Source: Clostridia bacterium (GTDB taxonomy: Bacteria; Bacillota_A; Clostridia; Oscillospirales; CAG-272). From it: a DNA stretch of 25,023 nt. Positions 1 through 8,158 of this stretch are shown piece by piece. Within the stretch, counting starts at the first letter, position 1, and each line of letters begins with the position of its first letter. The translations under genes were made by a program, and so were the position numbers. Below the pieces are notes generated by a model. It did not search any database. It was given only the letters and a program-made list of their open reading frames with translations, and was not told where the DNA came from. Where the stretch lies: assembly GCA_017462125.1 (NCBI GenBank), contig JAFTRQ010000056.1, forward strand, positions 1-25,023. The letters are read 5' to 3'.

Positions 1-790
1 GAATATTCTCGTCCTTAAGACCGATAGCAAGAAGCCAATTATGGCAGAAGCTTCTCCAGTAGGAGAACCATTCAAGGTCAGTTCCGGGCTTGCAGAAGAA
101 CTCAAGCTCCATCTGCTCGAACTCACGAACACGGAAGATAAAGTTACCGGGAGTGATCTCGTTACGGAAGGACTTACCGATCTGAGCGATACCGAAGGGC
201 ATCTTCTTTCTGGTGGTTCTCTGCACGTTTACAAAGTTTGTAAAAATACCCTGAGCTGTTTCGGGACGGAGATAAACGGTGTTCTTTGCGTCCTCGGTAA
301 CACCCTGGAAGGTCTTGAACATCAGGTTGAACTGACGGATATCGGTAAAGTTATGCTTACCGCAGGAAGGACAAGGAATGTTATGCTCTTCAACGAATTC
401 CTTCATTTCTGCGTGATTGAAAGCGTCGATGGGCTTCTGCAGCTCAAAGCCTGTTTCAGCACACCAATCCTCAATGATCTTGTCCGCTCTGAATCTCTCC
501 TTGCACTCCTTACAGTCCATAAGAGGATCGGAAAATCCTGCAAGGTGACCGGAAGCGACCCAGGTCTGAGGGTTCATCAAAATAGCCGCGTCAAGACCGA
601 CGTTGTACTTATTTTCCTGAACAAATTTCTTCCACCAAGCCTTCTTAACGTTATTCTTCAGCTCTACGCCGAGAGGGCCGTAGTCCCAAGTGTTAGCGAG
701 ACCGCCATAGATCTCGGAGCCGGGGAAAATAAAGCCTCTGCCCTTGCAAAGAGCAACGATTTTGTCCATTGTCTTTTCTGTATTCTTCAT
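1..790 (-). CDS. glyS: Glycyl-tRNA synthetase, homodimeric class II type (5' part, runs off the window)
   Basis: Charges tRNA-Gly with glycine in the cytoplasm. The first 263 codons are present and the gene continues beyond base 1. Seen in the translation: the N-terminal GlyRS signature [12 protein letters not shown] (about residues 30-41), two CxxC pairs (C93/C96 and C140/C143), the segment [11 protein letters not shown] (173-183), and the class II motif 2 region with SFRNE followed by [14 protein letters not shown] (207-232). This is the single-chain alpha2 enzyme, not the alpha/beta form. The ATG at 790 has a GGAGG site 5-9 bases upstream. The leader from the mapped promoter is only about 50 nt, too short for a T-box, so tRNA-sensing attenuation is unlikely here. 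Confidence 0.95.
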   Translation of the reverse strand, partial: MKNTEKTMDKIVALCKGRGFIFPGSEIYGGLANTWDYGPLGVELKNNVKKAWWKKFVQENKYNVGLDAAILMNPQTWVASGHLAGFSDPLMDCKECKERFRADKIIEDWCAETGFELQKPIDAFNHAEMKEFVEEHNIPCPSCGKHNFTDIRQFNLMFKTFQGVTEDAKNTVYLRPETAQGIFTNFVNVQRTTRKKMPFGIAQIGKSFRNEITPGNFIFRVREFEQMELEFFCKPGTDLEWFSYWRSFCHNWLLAIGLKDENI

Positions 791-1119
791 TTTGACCTCC
801 AAAATCACACCAATTCAGTGTGCTTATATAAATTATAATCCAATTATAAATTTTATCATAAAACCCTTGATTTGTCAATAGTTTTTTCGTATTTTCAAGC
901 TCTCTGCGGGCAAAGCGGGTGATTTTCTGCAAATATCGTTTCACTCTGATCTCAATAACAAAATTTTTGCAGGCTGTTTTCGTTTTTTTGATCATCCGCA
1001 AGGCAGAAAAGGCGGAATTCACAAATTATTAACCCAAGGGCCTCAAACAATCAATATTTGAAAAGTGGAAATAAGGTATAATGAATATAAATAATATTTT
1101 AGTTAGGTAAATTGATAAA
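791..1119. other. Divergent intergenic region, glyS / DUF1538 gene
   Basis: No convincing gene. It holds the glyS promoter at its left end. At the right end is a TATAAT (1077-1082) that could be the -10 of the DUF1538 gene. No good -35 sits 17 bases upstream of it, so that promoter is weak or activator-dependent. The middle (about 880-1070) shows no clear structure. Confidence 0.5.
850..878 (-). promoter_or_regulatory. Sigma-A promoter of glyS
   Basis: The minus strand reads TTGACA (873-878), a 17-base spacer, then TAAAAT (850-855). Transcription should start near 843, giving a leader of about 50 nt before the glyS ATG. Confidence 0.8.
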
Positions 1120-2817
1120 ATGAGCAACAAACGATTTGAAACAGTACTCGAAAAGATCAAGGAAGCTTGCGCTTCGGTCATGCCGATCGCGCTGATCATT
1201 CTTCTGCTGTCTTTTACGTTCTGTCCGCTTCCCAACGACATTTTCATTGCCTTTGTGGTGGGAACCTGTCTGCTAACCGTAGGTCTCGGCCTTTTCTCAC
1301 TTGGCGCAGAGCTATCTATGGAACGAATCGGCGGACACATAGGCGCCAATCTTACAAGATCGCGAAAGATCCCGATCATCGCCATTCTCTCTCTTATAGT
1401 GGGTGTGCTGATCACGATCTCCGAGCCCGACCTGCACGTGTTGGCTGGCTATACGGGTGACCAAAAGTTTTCCTTCATTTTGGCAGTTGCCGCAGGATTG
1501 GGCTTATTCCTTGTAATTGCTGTATTCAGAATCATATTTAACATCAAATTCAAGCATATTTTGGTGGTTGGCTATGGTGCAATCCTGCTCCTTTCGCTGA
1601 TTTCATATTTCGTAAATCCCACCTTTCTTGCCATCGCTTATGACGCCGGAGGTGTTACAACGGGTGCTATGTCGGTTCCCTTCGTTATGTCGATCGGCGC
1701 AGGTATCGCTTCGATCACGTCGCAAAACAGCGAGGATGATACCAGCTTCGGTCTGATGGCGGTATGCTCCATCGGCCCTATCCTGTCCATTCTGATAATG
1801 GGTCTTGCGGGTGGCTTTGAGAACATCTCCTATACCCCTCGCGTTCTGCCCGAGTTTTTGAATTCCCGTGAGATGGGATGGTCCTTTATCTCGGCAATTC
1901 CTCACATCGTAAAGGACGTACTTATGGGGCTTCTCCCGATTCTCGCTTTCTTCCTTATCTACCAATTCTTTACCGTCAAGGTTCAGAAAAAGGAGATGGC
2001 ACAGATCTTTATCGGCGCCGCCTACACCTTTGTCGGTATGGTTCTCTTCCTTGTAGGCGTTAACGTTGGCTTTATGCCCGTGGGTAGCTATCTTGGCGAG
2101 GTTTTTGCAGGAATGGGCGATTTCGCTTGGGTCGTGATCCCCGTTGGAATGCTGATCGGCTTCTGCATGACTTACGCAGAGCCTGCAGTCGGTGTCCTGA
2201 ACAAGCAGGTAGAGGATGCAACCTCGGGTACGATCCCTCCCAAGGTCCTGCCCTTGGCAATGGCGCTTGGCGTTGCCCTTTCCGCAGGCATTGCTATGCT
2301 TCGCGCACTGACAGGCATCCCGATCCTTCCCTTCCTCTTCGTTGGTTACGTCGCGGCAGTCGCGCTTGCCTTTTATTGCCCCAGCCTGTTCACCTCTATC
2401 GCATTTGACGCGGGTGGAGTTGCATCGGGAGTTATGGCGGCAACCTTCCTTCTCCCCCTTTCGATCGGCGTTTGCGCGATCCGTAACGCCACAGCCGATC
2501 AGATCATGGTAGATGCGTTCGGAACTATTGCCCTTGTGGCAATGGCTCCTCCCATCACGATCCAGATAGTCGGTCTGATGTACAAGATCAAGCTCAGCCA
2601 CAGTAAGACCGCCGTTGCTGACGACACCGATATCCTTATCATCGAAGGACTTGGTGAGGATAGCACAGCTGTCAAGCCCGACAGCGAAGAGATCAGCCTT
2701 GATAACACGGCGATCCTTGATCTCCTTGACAGCGACGATATTGAGATCATCGAATTTACAACCGAATATGACAACCAGTCTGATAATACTCCCTCCGGTA
2801 ACGGTATTCAGGAGTAA
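1120..2817 (+). CDS. DUF1538 family polytopic membrane protein, putative transporter
   Basis: A 565-residue integral membrane protein with about a dozen hydrophobic segments. It shows an internal duplication. The first half has SEPDLHVL (101-108) and YDAGGVTTG (174-182); the second half has AEPAVGVL (353-360) and FDAGGVASG (429-437), an offset of about 252-255 residues. Paired conserved acid/Gly motifs in two repeats are typical of secondary transporters, and I recognise the set as DUF1538, whose substrate I do not know. The last 65 or so residues (after 500) are a very acidic hydrophilic tail. The start ATG at 1120 has only a weak ribosome site. The stop TAA lies just before a P-II-like gene, so the two are probably co-transcribed and functionally linked. 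A long antisense reading frame on the other strand is a codon-bias shadow. Confidence 0.85.
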   Translation: MSNKRFETVLEKIKEACASVMPIALIILLLSFTFCPLPNDIFIAFVVGTCLLTVGLGLFSLGAELSMERIGGHIGANLTRSRKIPIIAILSLIVGVLITISEPDLHVLAGYTGDQKFSFILAVAAGLGLFLVIAVFRIIFNIKFKHILVVGYGAILLLSLISYFVNPTFLAIAYDAGGVTTGAMSVPFVMSIGAGIASITSQNSEDDTSFGLMAVCSIGPILSILIMGLAGGFENISYTPRVLPEFLNSREMGWSFISAIPHIVKDVLMGLLPILAFFLIYQFFTVKVQKKEMAQIFIGAAYTFVGMVLFLVGVNVGFMPVGSYLGEVFAGMGDFAWVVIPVGMLIGFCMTYAEPAVGVLNKQVEDATSGTIPPKVLPLAMALGVALSAGIAMLRALTGIPILPFLFVGYVAAVALAFYCPSLFTSIAFDAGGVASGVMAATFLLPLSIGVCAIRNATADQIMVDAFGTIALVAMAPPITIQIVGLMYKIKLSHSKTAVADDTDILIIEGLGEDSTAVKPDSEEISLDNTAILDLLDSDDIEIIEFTTEYDNQSDNTPSGNGIQE

Positions 2818-2834
2818 TGCGGAGGTCACAAACT

Positions 2835-3509
2835 ATGCAAAATCTTTATCTGTTCATAACCATCATAAAGAAATCCGACTCAAAGGAATTTTTGGATTTC
2901 TATCTCGCACATAACGTTGCTCCGATCTACAGCACGATCGGACACGGTGCGGCAACCTCAGAAACGCTTTCTCTTTTAGGACTTGAACAGTCCGAAAAGG
3001 TTCTGATGCAATCGATCGTAACCACAAGCAAGATGTATGAGCTCAAGGATGCTCTGACAAGCGAAATGAGCTTGGATCTCCCCAACCGCGGAATCGCTTT
3101 GGCAGTACCGTTGACAAGCATCGCATCTAAGAAAGTGCTTGATCATATATTGACCGAGCAGAGCACCACAACGTCTGAGAATCACCACACAAGTGAAAGG
3201 AAAATCGAAATGGAACTGATCATTACAATATGCATCAAGGGCAACAGTGATAAAATTATGAAGGTTGCAAGAGAAGCCGGAGCTACAGGCGGTACGGTTA
3301 TCAAAGCCAAAGGAACCGCATCGGGCTCGGATATGTTTTTCGGAATGGCGATCTCCGACGAAAAGGAGATCATCTACATCGTATCCCGCAAGGAAAACAA
3401 GAGCGACATTATGAAGGCCGTAGCCTCCTATACCAACGAGCACGGCACCCACCCGCTGGTGTTCTCGCTCCCCGTAACCGAAACAGCAGGATTCAGACTT
3501 CTCGAATAA
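2835..3509 (+). CDS. Fused tandem P-II-like signalling protein
   Basis: A 224-residue soluble protein made of two P-II (GlnB-like) ferredoxin-fold domains, about residues 1-106 and 126-224. They are joined by a polar linker rich in Thr, Ser, Glu and His (107-124). Domain 2 has the usual P-II order: MELIITICIKG strand, KIMKVAREAGATGGTVIKAKGT (helix and Gly-rich turn), a variable T-loop, IIYIVSRKENKSDIMKAV, then the C-terminal strand PLVFSLPV. Domain 1 is more diverged. P-II proteins usually sense ATP/ADP, 2-oxoglutarate or other small metabolites and gate transporters. The position 17 bases after the DUF1538 stop suggests it controls that protein (inference). I chose ATG 2835 because GGAGG (2821-2825) is 9 bases upstream; ATG 2817 overlaps the preceding stop and would put this site inside the gene. 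Confidence 0.85.
   Translation: MQNLYLFITIIKKSDSKEFLDFYLAHNVAPIYSTIGHGAATSETLSLLGLEQSEKVLMQSIVTTSKMYELKDALTSEMSLDLPNRGIALAVPLTSIASKKVLDHILTEQSTTTSENHHTSERKIEMELIITICIKGNSDKIMKVAREAGATGGTVIKAKGTASGSDMFFGMAISDEKEIIYIVSRKENKSDIMKAVASYTNEHGTHPLVFSLPVTETAGFRLLE
3196..3212 (+). promoter_or_regulatory. Possible internal ribosome site and start for the second P-II domain
   Basis: AAAGGA (3196-3201) lies 8 bases before an in-frame ATG (3210-3212). Translation from here would give a stand-alone 99-residue P-II domain starting MELIITIC, exactly at the domain boundary. Confidence 0.5.
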
Positions 3510-3525
3510 TTTGCAATATTTAACG

Positions 3526-3568
3526 AAAACCGCTTCAGCTTTGGCCAACCAAAGCTTGAAGCGGTTTT
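3526..3568 (+). terminator. Rho-independent terminator of the DUF1538/P-II operon
   Basis: A long stem of about 19 bp: AAAACCGCTTC-AGCTTTGG pairs with CCAAAGCTTGAAGCGGTTTT around a CCAA loop, with one bulged base. The right arm ends in TTTT. It begins 16 bases after the P-II stop. Confidence 0.85.
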
Positions 3569-3648
3569 CTGCTTCATATGCTAAACTATGCTTCATATCA
3601 CACGATGCATTTTCATTCGTCATAATACACAAATAGAGGCAGAGCCTC

Positions 3649-3677
3649 TTGACATATTTGGTTTTTTATGATATGAT
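3649..3677 (+). promoter_or_regulatory. Sigma-A promoter of the solute-binding lipoprotein gene
   Basis: TTGACA (3649-3654), 17-base spacer, TATGAT (3672-3677). The predicted start is near 3684, about 32 bases before the ATG at 3716. Confidence 0.85.
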
Positions 3678-3715
3678 TATATTACCATATTATAAATTCA
3701 GAAAGGATCCCTACA

Positions 3716-5206
3716 ATGAAAACCTCTATGAGACTTCTTCTGTTGCTTTTGGCAACGCTTATGGCTCTTTCCTGTTTCGTTGCTTGCGATAGCGGAGATG
3801 AGAAAAATCCCGACGAAACCCAAGCGGAATCAGGAGACGTAGCTGACGACGCGACTCTCTCGGAAACAGAAAAACCCGATACACATCCTACAATTCAAAA
3901 AACAGATTACGCTGACGATCTGTTCGTACACGTCTTTGAGCGTCCCAACCTTCTTTGGGTTGAGGAAAGTAAGGACGACGTATTCACCGAGGCACTTTTT
4001 GCACGTCAGCAGAAGCTGTACGATTATCTTGGTGTCGATCTTTATGCAGTTCAGACCGGTAACCTGAACGAATACGGTGACGCCTTCACCACCGCCGTTA
4101 AGAACAAGGACGGTTCTGTTGACGTTCTGGTCTGCAGCGCATACGTTAACGTTGCAGATTTTATTGTCGAGGGTTATCTCCGCGACTTCAATGAGTTTGA
4201 CCAGATCGACCTTTCCGCAGACTATTGGAAGACAGATTATATGGAAGAGGTTATGCTCAACGACAGGATCTACCTCGGCTACAGCGAATTCAACATCTTC
4301 AACACCCACGTTCTTTCTTACAATAAGAAGATGCTTGAGCAGTATTCCGACGCGCTTGACGAGTCTATCTACGACACCGTCAGAAACTACCGTTGGACCA
4401 TCGATAAGATGATCTCTCTTTCCAACCTGGTTTACATAGACGCAACTGCTGACGGTAAAACCGCAGACGATACCTTTGGAATTACAGGACATCAGTGGAT
4501 CCCCTTCATCGGCTTCCTCCACTCTTCCGATATTCCCCTTGTAGCACAGGATGCGTCCGGTGCTTACAGAGTTGCAGTTTACAATTCCACTTATCAGGAA
4601 AGGACTACAACCCTCGTTGAAAAGCTTCTTGCTCTTGCGAAATCCGACAGTGCTTACTTCCGTTTCAGAATCGAAGATACAGAAAACATTCCCCTGTCCT
4701 CCGGCAGAGTTTTGATGCATATTGAAGGTACCGCCGGCCTCGTAAATCTTCTTGATTATGACATTGATTTCGGCGTTGTTCCCTTCCCGATGTACGACGA
4801 AGCACAGAAGGAAGTCGGCTACCGCTCCTTCAACTACGACGGATTCATTACCTTCCCCTCTTATATGAGAAACGAGAACATGTCCGTTGAGTCGATCGAA
4901 ATGCTCTCCTTCTTCAGCGATCCCGTTCAGACCGCGTACTATGAGAAGCAGCTTGGTAAGCAGGCATCCGACACTCCCGACGACAGCGAGATGCTCCAGC
5001 TCGTTTGGGACGGTATCTGCACAGACTTCGGTCTTGCTTACTCCTACATCAGCGGTTCTCTCGACACAAACCTTTATATGCTTCCCACACTTACAAATGC
5101 TAACACCACATACTCGATCGCTTCTTACGTAAAAACATACGAAAGCTCCGCGAACAAGGCAATTGATAAGTGGATGAAGATGTATGAAAAGAAGTTTGGA
5201 AAATAA
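3716..5206 (+). CDS. Extracellular solute-binding lipoprotein, ABC-transporter type
   Basis: A 496-residue secreted lipoprotein. It has a signal peptide (MKTS, then a Leu-rich core) ending in a lipobox-like FVAC with Cys24, followed by an acidic linker to about residue 55. The mature part has the feel of a family 1 solute-binding protein: an N-terminal lobe with a segment on repeated membership of a binding site (DVLVCSAYVNVADFI), aromatic residues across the middle, GRVLMHIEGTAGL and DIDFGVVPFPMYDEAQKEVGYRS. It would capture a sugar or oligosaccharide outside the cell. No ABC permease or ATPase gene is nearby, so it is an orphan or works with components encoded elsewhere. AAAGGA (3702-3707) is 8 bases before the ATG. 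It is a single-gene unit, with a consensus promoter before it and a terminator after it. The exact ligand cannot be told. Confidence 0.75.
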   Translation: MKTSMRLLLLLLATLMALSCFVACDSGDEKNPDETQAESGDVADDATLSETEKPDTHPTIQKTDYADDLFVHVFERPNLLWVEESKDDVFTEALFARQQKLYDYLGVDLYAVQTGNLNEYGDAFTTAVKNKDGSVDVLVCSAYVNVADFIVEGYLRDFNEFDQIDLSADYWKTDYMEEVMLNDRIYLGYSEFNIFNTHVLSYNKKMLEQYSDALDESIYDTVRNYRWTIDKMISLSNLVYIDATADGKTADDTFGITGHQWIPFIGFLHSSDIPLVAQDASGAYRVAVYNSTYQERTTTLVEKLLALAKSDSAYFRFRIEDTENIPLSSGRVLMHIEGTAGLVNLLDYDIDFGVVPFPMYDEAQKEVGYRSFNYDGFITFPSYMRNENMSVESIEMLSFFSDPVQTAYYEKQLGKQASDTPDDSEMLQLVWDGICTDFGLAYSYISGSLDTNLYMLPTLTNANTTYSIASYVKTYESSANKAIDKWMKMYEKKFGK

Positions 5207-5215
5207 TTAATTATA

Positions 5216-5245
5216 AAAGCGGGCGCTATGCGCCCGCTTTCTTTT
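5216..5245. terminator. GC-rich terminator after the solute-binding lipoprotein, probably bidirectional
   Basis: Perfect 11-bp arms AAAGCGGGCGC (5216-5226) and GCGCCCGCTTT (5230-5240) around a TAT loop, followed by CTTTT. The other strand also ends in a T run, so it can serve the converging minus-strand gene. Confidence 0.85.
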
Positions 5246-5249
5246 ATCT

Positions 5250-5285
5250 AACCGGAAAAGCTCCTGAACGGAGCTTTTCCGGTTT
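5250..5285. terminator. Second hairpin between convergent genes
   Basis: Perfect 15-bp arms AACCGGAAAAGCTCC (5250-5264) and GGAGCTTTTCCGGTT (5270-5284) with a TGAAC loop. On the plus strand TGTTTT follows, so it is a back-up terminator. It sits only 4 bases past the stop of the minus-strand gene. Confidence 0.65.
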
Positions 5286-5288
5286 GTT

Positions 5289-5606
5289 TTATTCAATAGC
5301 AGTAACCTCGCCGTCTCTGACGATCAGCTCGGCACGTCCGCCCTTTTTTACGTCAAGTATGCCCTGCACACCGCAGACCATTACCATCTCGCGGCGCACA
5401 AGTCCAATGCCAAAGGGTTTTCCGCGAACGGCAAACGATACACCGTCTACAATAAGCTCGGTCTTTCCCGTCAAAGGTGTACATTTGTATTCCACAATGC
5501 AATGCTCCTCCTCAACGGTGACCTCCCATTTCTGATTGATCATAAGTCCATTACCTTTTCTGCTGTTTTGATTTGAGATCACGTCAACCTTGATATGAAT
5601 TCCCAT
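5289..5606 (-). CDS. Small protein of unknown function, coupled to the large lipoprotein
   Basis: A 105-residue protein I do not recognise. It has no signal peptide or membrane segment. It is rich in short alternating hydrophobic stretches (KWEVTVEEEHCIVEYKC, KTELIVDGVSFAV, EMVMVCGVQGILDV, RAELIVRDGEVTAIE), which predicts an all-beta fold. It starts 10 bases after the stop of the 836-residue lipoprotein gene. Its AAGAGG ribosome site overlaps that stop, so the two are almost certainly translated from one mRNA. It ends at the convergent terminators. With no export signal, it probably stays in the cytoplasm while its upstream partner is exported. Confidence 0.7.
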   Translation of the reverse strand: MGIHIKVDVISNQNSRKGNGLMINQKWEVTVEEEHCIVEYKCTPLTGKTELIVDGVSFAVRGKPFGIGLVRREMVMVCGVQGILDVKKGGRAELIVRDGEVTAIE

Positions 5607-5616
5607 AGTCTACCTC

Positions 5617-8127
5617 TTATTTTGCAAGCTCCATGCTCTTGACGTAGAAAACGTCGCCCGCAACACACTTGTCGAAATAGTCCAATCGGATCATATTGAC
5701 AATGCCCTTCCAATAGCTGTTGGAGGAAAGATCCACCTCAAGAGTGTGATATTCACCGTCAGCGATCAGCTTTACTCGAATACGAGCATTTCCGTTGGGT
5801 GAAACCACGTCACCTGCGCAGAGGAAGATATCGGCTTCATACGAGGTCTGACCGTTGGTGGCAGGAATCATATATTCAAGCTTCAGCGTAGGATAATCCT
5901 CCGCAGTTACCGTACCCGGGAATACCTTAAAGGAAACGGTTACGTTTACGTCGTTGGCGTCATCAACCTTCAGCTTTGCCGCCTTCTGATCTGCGTCATA
6001 GGTGACGGTAGTATTTCTGGGGCTGCCAAGAACGATCAAATTTTCCTCTTTGCTGAAGTCAACGCGTGTTCCCTCAATGGTTACGGAAGCAGCGTTGCCA
6101 TTTCCTTCAACCAACTTGACGGATTTGACGTACATCACGTCACCGACAGCAGCAGTGTTAAAGAAGTCGAATCTGAGCTGATTGATCTTACCCTGCCAGA
6201 AAGCATACGAGCCTACGTTGATCGTCAAGGTATGATACTGTCCATCCTTGATCAGGCTGCCCGAAATAGCCATTGAGCCCGTTGCAGAGGTCTGTTCACC
6301 GGTGCAGGTAAAGAGCTGGCAGGAGCTCGAAGAGTTTGCATTGGTCGTGGGGATCATATAAACGATCTCAACCTTGTCGTAGTCCTCTGCAAAGCATTCT
6401 TTATCGGAAAGCACAAAATTCAGATAGAGATAAGGGTCGGTGCCGTCAACGGTCAGCTTGGTCGCCTTTTCGGCTGTGTCATAGCTTGCCGTAGCGCAGT
6501 TCGGGGCGGTAAACACCTTATAATTTCCCTCAACCGTGAAATCGATATTCGACATATCCAACGTCAGATCGGGCAATCTGGAAGATGTATAATTCTTATG
6601 CAACGAATCGTTGGTTGCAAAATCCTTGTTCTCGGTAAAGGTCGCACGGATCTCCTCCGCGGTTCCCGTCGTGATCAGATAGCTGTACTCCAACGCCTCA
6701 TAGGACACCAGCTTAATCGTATTATAGGGGGCAACGTAGTTGGTCGCATTATCATCTGCATCCTTAGAGCCGTTATACTGATATCTTCCCGCCTTGAGTC
6801 TGTCGACCTTGGGAACATAAAGACCAAATCCGAAATCGATATCGGTATTGACCCATGCGCACCATGTCTCGGTATTATTCTCGCGAATGGGGAAGATACA
6901 ATCTCCCGCATATTTGTCGTCACCCCAGAACATCAGATCATCTCTTGAAGAGACCTCGTCACCCGTCCAAGGCTTTGTACCGCCGTACCAAATAAACGTA
7001 TCAAGATAGCTGACCGTGTAGAACGCGGGAAGCTCTTGACCTCTGTAGGGATGCTCCCAACCCGAGAAATCAACGAATCTGTTGTCGATTCGGATGTAAT
7101 CTTCCTCAAGAATATACCAATTCTCCATATAGCTGGGGGTGATGTACTTAATGTCGCTCTTACCCCAGTCCATAGGCTGAGCCTTGATGTAGACGCAATT
7201 ATCATCAACAACAACGTCAATAAGACGGCTGGCAACATTACTCTGTCCTCCACCCTGAACAGGGTTGTAAGGCCATTTATCCGAGCCGTTAAAGCTTCCC
7301 CACTCGAAGACGCCCTCGATCGCTCCGGTGCCGTAGTAGGACTGCTGGATCAATCTACCCGTATCGTGCTTGTTTACAAGATTTGTCAAGCCCTCGATAT
7401 TTTGGCTCAGATCCTCGATATAGTTGATCGTACCGCCCCAGCCCATATCAACACCGAGCTTAAAACGTCCGTTATCGATGTAGAAGGTCTTGGAGCCATA
7501 GGTTCCCGTATAGACCTCCGCCATCTCGGTCTCGATATGATAAAGCGAAAAGCTTGCTTCCTCATCCTTACAGGTATCAATGACGATCTGTGTTAAGAAG
7601 TTACCCTTTTTCTTCTCAAGATAGTCAACGATCAAGCCGGAGAAGGAGCCCTCACCCGCTTCAAGATAATAGTCGTCAACGTGCTCTGTACCAATGCCCA
7701 TACGATAAGTCACGTAGATATGCATAGGTGCTGTAGCACTGTAAGAAAGCGTAAATCTGTTGAACTTGTCCGCAAAGGTTTCTTCATCGAAGGTGATCGT
7801 CAAGCCCTTTGTGAAAGCAAAGGCGTCATCTTTTACCGACTCAAATCCGGTCACGCTGTAGGAAAGTCCTGCCGTGTTGGTAACAGCCGCGCTGTCACCG
7901 CTAACCTCAACGGTCACGTCGGGAACCTCGGTCTCCTCCTCTGATCCGACGTCGGTAGTACCTTCTGCTTGTTCAGAACCGCTCTCGCTGTTTTCGTCAG
8001 TCACAGCCTCCGAGCTTTCATTCGCTTGCGCATCGGTATCTGTCTCGTCACCGTTACACGCAGCAAGGGTCAATACCGTTGCAAGGCAAAGCAGTATTGC
8101 CAAAAGACGTAATTTCACAGAATTCAT
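5617..8127 (-). CDS. Large cell-surface lipoprotein with duplicated C-terminal beta-sandwich modules
   Basis: An 836-residue lipoprotein. The signal peptide ends in lipobox LAAC (Cys24) and is followed by a Glu/Ser/Thr-rich linker (about 25-75). A central region (about 75-520) has many Trp and Tyr residues, including DTGRLIQQSYYGTG (255-268), WPYNP (285-289), and WYILEEDYIRIDNRF (337-351). This looks like a carbohydrate-active beta-rich domain, but I cannot assign a family. Two tandem modules follow (about 527-673 and 686-834) that share a Y-MIP-T-N core, a DGxYHTL strand, a W-G-I/N-x-RxDxF segment and an ending GDVxYVKSxxL. They resemble carbohydrate-binding jelly rolls. The start at 8127 is chosen for GGAGG 6 bases upstream and the signal peptide; upstream in-frame codons would break it. 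Its own perfect promoter lies between it and the beta-mannosidase gene. Confidence 0.75.
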   Translation of the reverse strand: MNSVKLRLLAILLCLATVLTLAACNGDETDTDAQANESSEAVTDENSESGSEQAEGTTDVGSEEETEVPDVTVEVSGDSAAVTNTAGLSYSVTGFESVKDDAFAFTKGLTITFDEETFADKFNRFTLSYSATAPMHIYVTYRMGIGTEHVDDYYLEAGEGSFSGLIVDYLEKKKGNFLTQIVIDTCKDEEASFSLYHIETEMAEVYTGTYGSKTFYIDNGRFKLGVDMGWGGTINYIEDLSQNIEGLTNLVNKHDTGRLIQQSYYGTGAIEGVFEWGSFNGSDKWPYNPVQGGGQSNVASRLIDVVVDDNCVYIKAQPMDWGKSDIKYITPSYMENWYILEEDYIRIDNRFVDFSGWEHPYRGQELPAFYTVSYLDTFIWYGGTKPWTGDEVSSRDDLMFWGDDKYAGDCIFPIRENNTETWCAWVNTDIDFGFGLYVPKVDRLKAGRYQYNGSKDADDNATNYVAPYNTIKLVSYEALEYSYLITTGTAEEIRATFTENKDFATNDSLHKNYTSSRLPDLTLDMSNIDFTVEGNYKVFTAPNCATASYDTAEKATKLTVDGTDPYLYLNFVLSDKECFAEDYDKVEIVYMIPTTNANSSSSCQLFTCTGEQTSATGSMAISGSLIKDGQYHTLTINVGSYAFWQGKINQLRFDFFNTAAVGDVMYVKSVKLVEGNGNAASVTIEGTRVDFSKEENLIVLGSPRNTTVTYDADQKAAKLKVDDANDVNVTVSFKVFPGTVTAEDYPTLKLEYMIPATNGQTSYEADIFLCAGDVVSPNGNARIRVKLIADGEYHTLEVDLSSNSYWKGIVNMIRLDYFDKCVAGDVFYVKSMELAK

Positions 8128-8145
8128 AAAAAACCTCCATAAATA

Positions 8146-8158
8146 TGTTACAGTAACA
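8146..8158. promoter_or_regulatory. Palindromic operator candidate at the lipoprotein transcription start
   Basis: TGTTACAGTAACA is a perfect 6-1-6 dyad. It abuts the -10 box and covers the predicted +1, where a bound repressor would block RNA polymerase. The cognate regulator is unknown. Confidence 0.5.

Noticed and set aside
791..850. T-box riboswitch upstream of glyS
   Set aside because: The mapped promoter leaves a leader of about 50 nt, too short for T-box stems, and no T-box motif was seen.
1603..2829. A 408-codon open frame on the minus strand opposite the DUF1538 gene
   Set aside because: Its translation is low-complexity, charged and Cys/His rich, with no domain. The plus-strand frame is a clear membrane protein, so this is a codon-bias shadow.
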